Below, piece after piece: positions 63,011 through 64,000 of a DNA stretch of 64,000 bases. Numbering within the stretch: the stretch's first letter is position 1; each line of letters begins with the position of its first letter. The stretch lies in the NCBI RefSeq assembly GCF_008704995.1, contig NZ_CP023747.1, forward strand, positions 3,188,501 through 3,252,500. Direction: 5' to 3'. This DNA is from Streptomyces nodosus. Its GTDB lineage: Bacteria; Actinomycetota; Actinomycetes; Streptomycetales; Streptomycetaceae. The position numbers and the translations under genes are program-made. Below the pieces are notes generated by a model. It had not been told where the DNA came from, did not search any database, and saw only the letters and a program-made list of their open reading frames with translations.

Positions 63011-64000
63011 TCAGGACAGTCGCCGTGCCCCCGCCGAGGGCACGGCCTCGAAGATGCGTGGGGGCGTGAAGTTTGCCGTGGTGAAGGCGTTCTCGATGGC
63101 CTCGGTGAGGGCGGGGACCTCGGCCTCCTCCGCGAGGACGATCGCCGAGCCGCCGAAGCCGCCGCCGGTCATCCGGGCGCCCGGCGCGCCCGCGGACCGT
63201 GCCGTGTCCACGATCAGGTCCAACTCCGGGCAGGAGATGCGGAAGTCGTCGCGCAGCGAGGCATGACCCCGGGTCAGGACCGGGCCGATCGCTCGGATGT
63301 CGCCCGCCTCCAGCAGGGCCGCCACCCGCTCCACCCGGGCGTCCTCCGTGACGACATGCCGCACCAGGCGCCGCAGCTCCTCGTCGTCGCCCAGCCGTGC
63401 CAGCGCCGCGTCCAGCTCCGCGAGGGGCACGTCCCGCAGGGCGTCCACGCCGAGCAGCGCCGCCCCCTTCTCACAGCCGGCGCGGCGTCTGCCGTACTCG
63501 CCGTCGCTGTGGGCGTGCTTGACCCGGGTGTCGACGACCAGCAGGCGCAGGCCCGCGGCAGCCGGATCGAAGGGGATCTGCCGCCGGGAGAGGTCACGGG
63601 TGTCGAGGAAGAGGGCGTGGCCCTCCTCGCAGCACGCCGACGCCGTCTGATCCATGATGCCGGTCGGGGCACCGACATAGACGTTCTCGGCGCGCTGGCA
63701 CAGGCGGGCCAGCCGCCGGGGCTCGAGGCCCAGTCCGAACAGGTCGTTCAGCGCGAGGGCGACGACGACCTCCAGCGCGGCCGACGACGACAGGCCCGCG
63801 CCCGTCGGCACCGTCGACGCCAGATGCACATCCGCGCCGGTCACCCCGTGGGACGCCTCGCGCAGCGCCCACACCACACCCGCCGGATAGGCCGTCCAGC
63901 CCTTGTCGGACCCGGGGGTCAGCTCCTCGGCGCGGAGTTCCACGACACCCCCGCCGACGTCCGCCGAGTGCAGCCGCAGCAGGCCGTCGGTGCGCCGGGA
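63011..64000 (-). CDS. galK: galactokinase, C-terminal part
   Basis: Runs off the right edge; 329 of about 385 codons are present. The GHMP ATP loop VPTGAGLSSSAALEVVVALA, NVYVGAPTGIMDQTAS (catalytic Asp region), HALFLDTRDLSRRQIPFD and the C-terminal GGGFGGSAIVL are in order. It phosphorylates galactose at C1 in the Leloir pathway. The 5' end and any galT/galE partners lie beyond the window. Confidence 0.96.
   Translation of the reverse strand, partial: SRRTDGLLRLHSADVGGGVVELRAEELTPGSDKGWTAYPAGVVWALREASHGVTGADVHLASTVPTGAGLSSSAALEVVVALALNDLFGLGLEPRRLARLCQRAENVYVGAPTGIMDQTASACCEEGHALFLDTRDLSRRQIPFDPAAAGLRLLVVDTRVKHAHSDGEYGRRRAGCEKGAALLGVDALRDVPLAELDAALARLGDDEELRRLVRHVVTEDARVERVAALLEAGDIRAIGPVLTRGHASLRDDFRISCPELDLIVDTARSAGAPGARMTGGGFGGSAIVLAEEAEVPALTEAIENAFTTANFTPPRIFEAVPSAGARRLS

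Overview
The window is chromosomal DNA from a Streptomyces. GC is very high, codons nearly always end in G or C, GTG/TTG starts are frequent, and there are Streptomyces hallmark genes: a tRNA-Leu(UAA) that matches bldA, two resuscitation-promoting factors with a ydaO-type c-di-AMP riboswitch before the first, and the tam/tamR pair. As I recall it, gene order from about 10 kb onward follows the S. coelicolor core-chromosome block ndh, ppx, DUF501, divIC, eno, rpfA, rpfC, P450, mazG ... mfd ... glmU, prs, rplY, pth ... ppc ... tam, tamR ... galK. No complete insertion sequence, prophage, CRISPR array or integrase is visible.

Layout. 0-4.2 kb is an accessory-looking patch: a partial HATPase, an HTH/TPR regulator with a GNAT, a Nudix with a C-terminal Cys cluster, a MazG-like protein and a frameshifted endonuclease/exonuclease/phosphatase gene. 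bldA follows at 4.44 kb. 4.9-9.7 kb holds an ABC exporter pair and a cyclopropane-fatty-acid-type methyltransferase. 10-15.6 kb carries type II NADH dehydrogenase (Rex-like operator upstream), Ppx/GppA, DUF501, a DivIC/FtsB-like protein and enolase. 15.9-21.4 kb carries rpfA, rpfC, a P450, MazG and a SurA-like lipoprotein. 21.5-23.3 kb is a 1.7-kb insert bounded by a 54-bp perfect direct repeat of the 3' end of a DUF1906 gene and filled with gene fragments and a lower-GC ORF. 24-32.8 kb has a Ser/Thr kinase, an orphan DNA methylase-like protein with an altered catalytic motif, secreted proteins, an XRE/DUF397/HATPase module and a secreted HNH nuclease. 33-42 kb has mfd, a second ABC pair and a damaged MFS transporter.

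42.3-48.4 kb is the most unusual part: a coiled-coil protein, then four genes built from bacterial polymorphic-toxin parts. They are a deaminase-like plus SUKH-4 fusion with a collagen-like linker, a WHH-nuclease-like plus SMI1/KNR4 fusion, a YwqJ-type deaminase and a SUKH-3 protein. None has a secretion signal.

48.7-64 kb returns to housekeeping: an orphan histidine kinase, tRNA-Gln, glmU-prs-rplY-pth (cell-wall precursor, PRPP, ribosome and peptidyl-tRNA recycling), PEP carboxylase, a desaturase with a linked TetR regulator and palindromic operator, tam/tamR with palindromic operators, a response regulator, a GNAT and partial galK.

Starts were chosen by ribosome-binding site, overlap with neighbours and family length. 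No similarity search was run: family names rest on motifs read by eye and on general knowledge.
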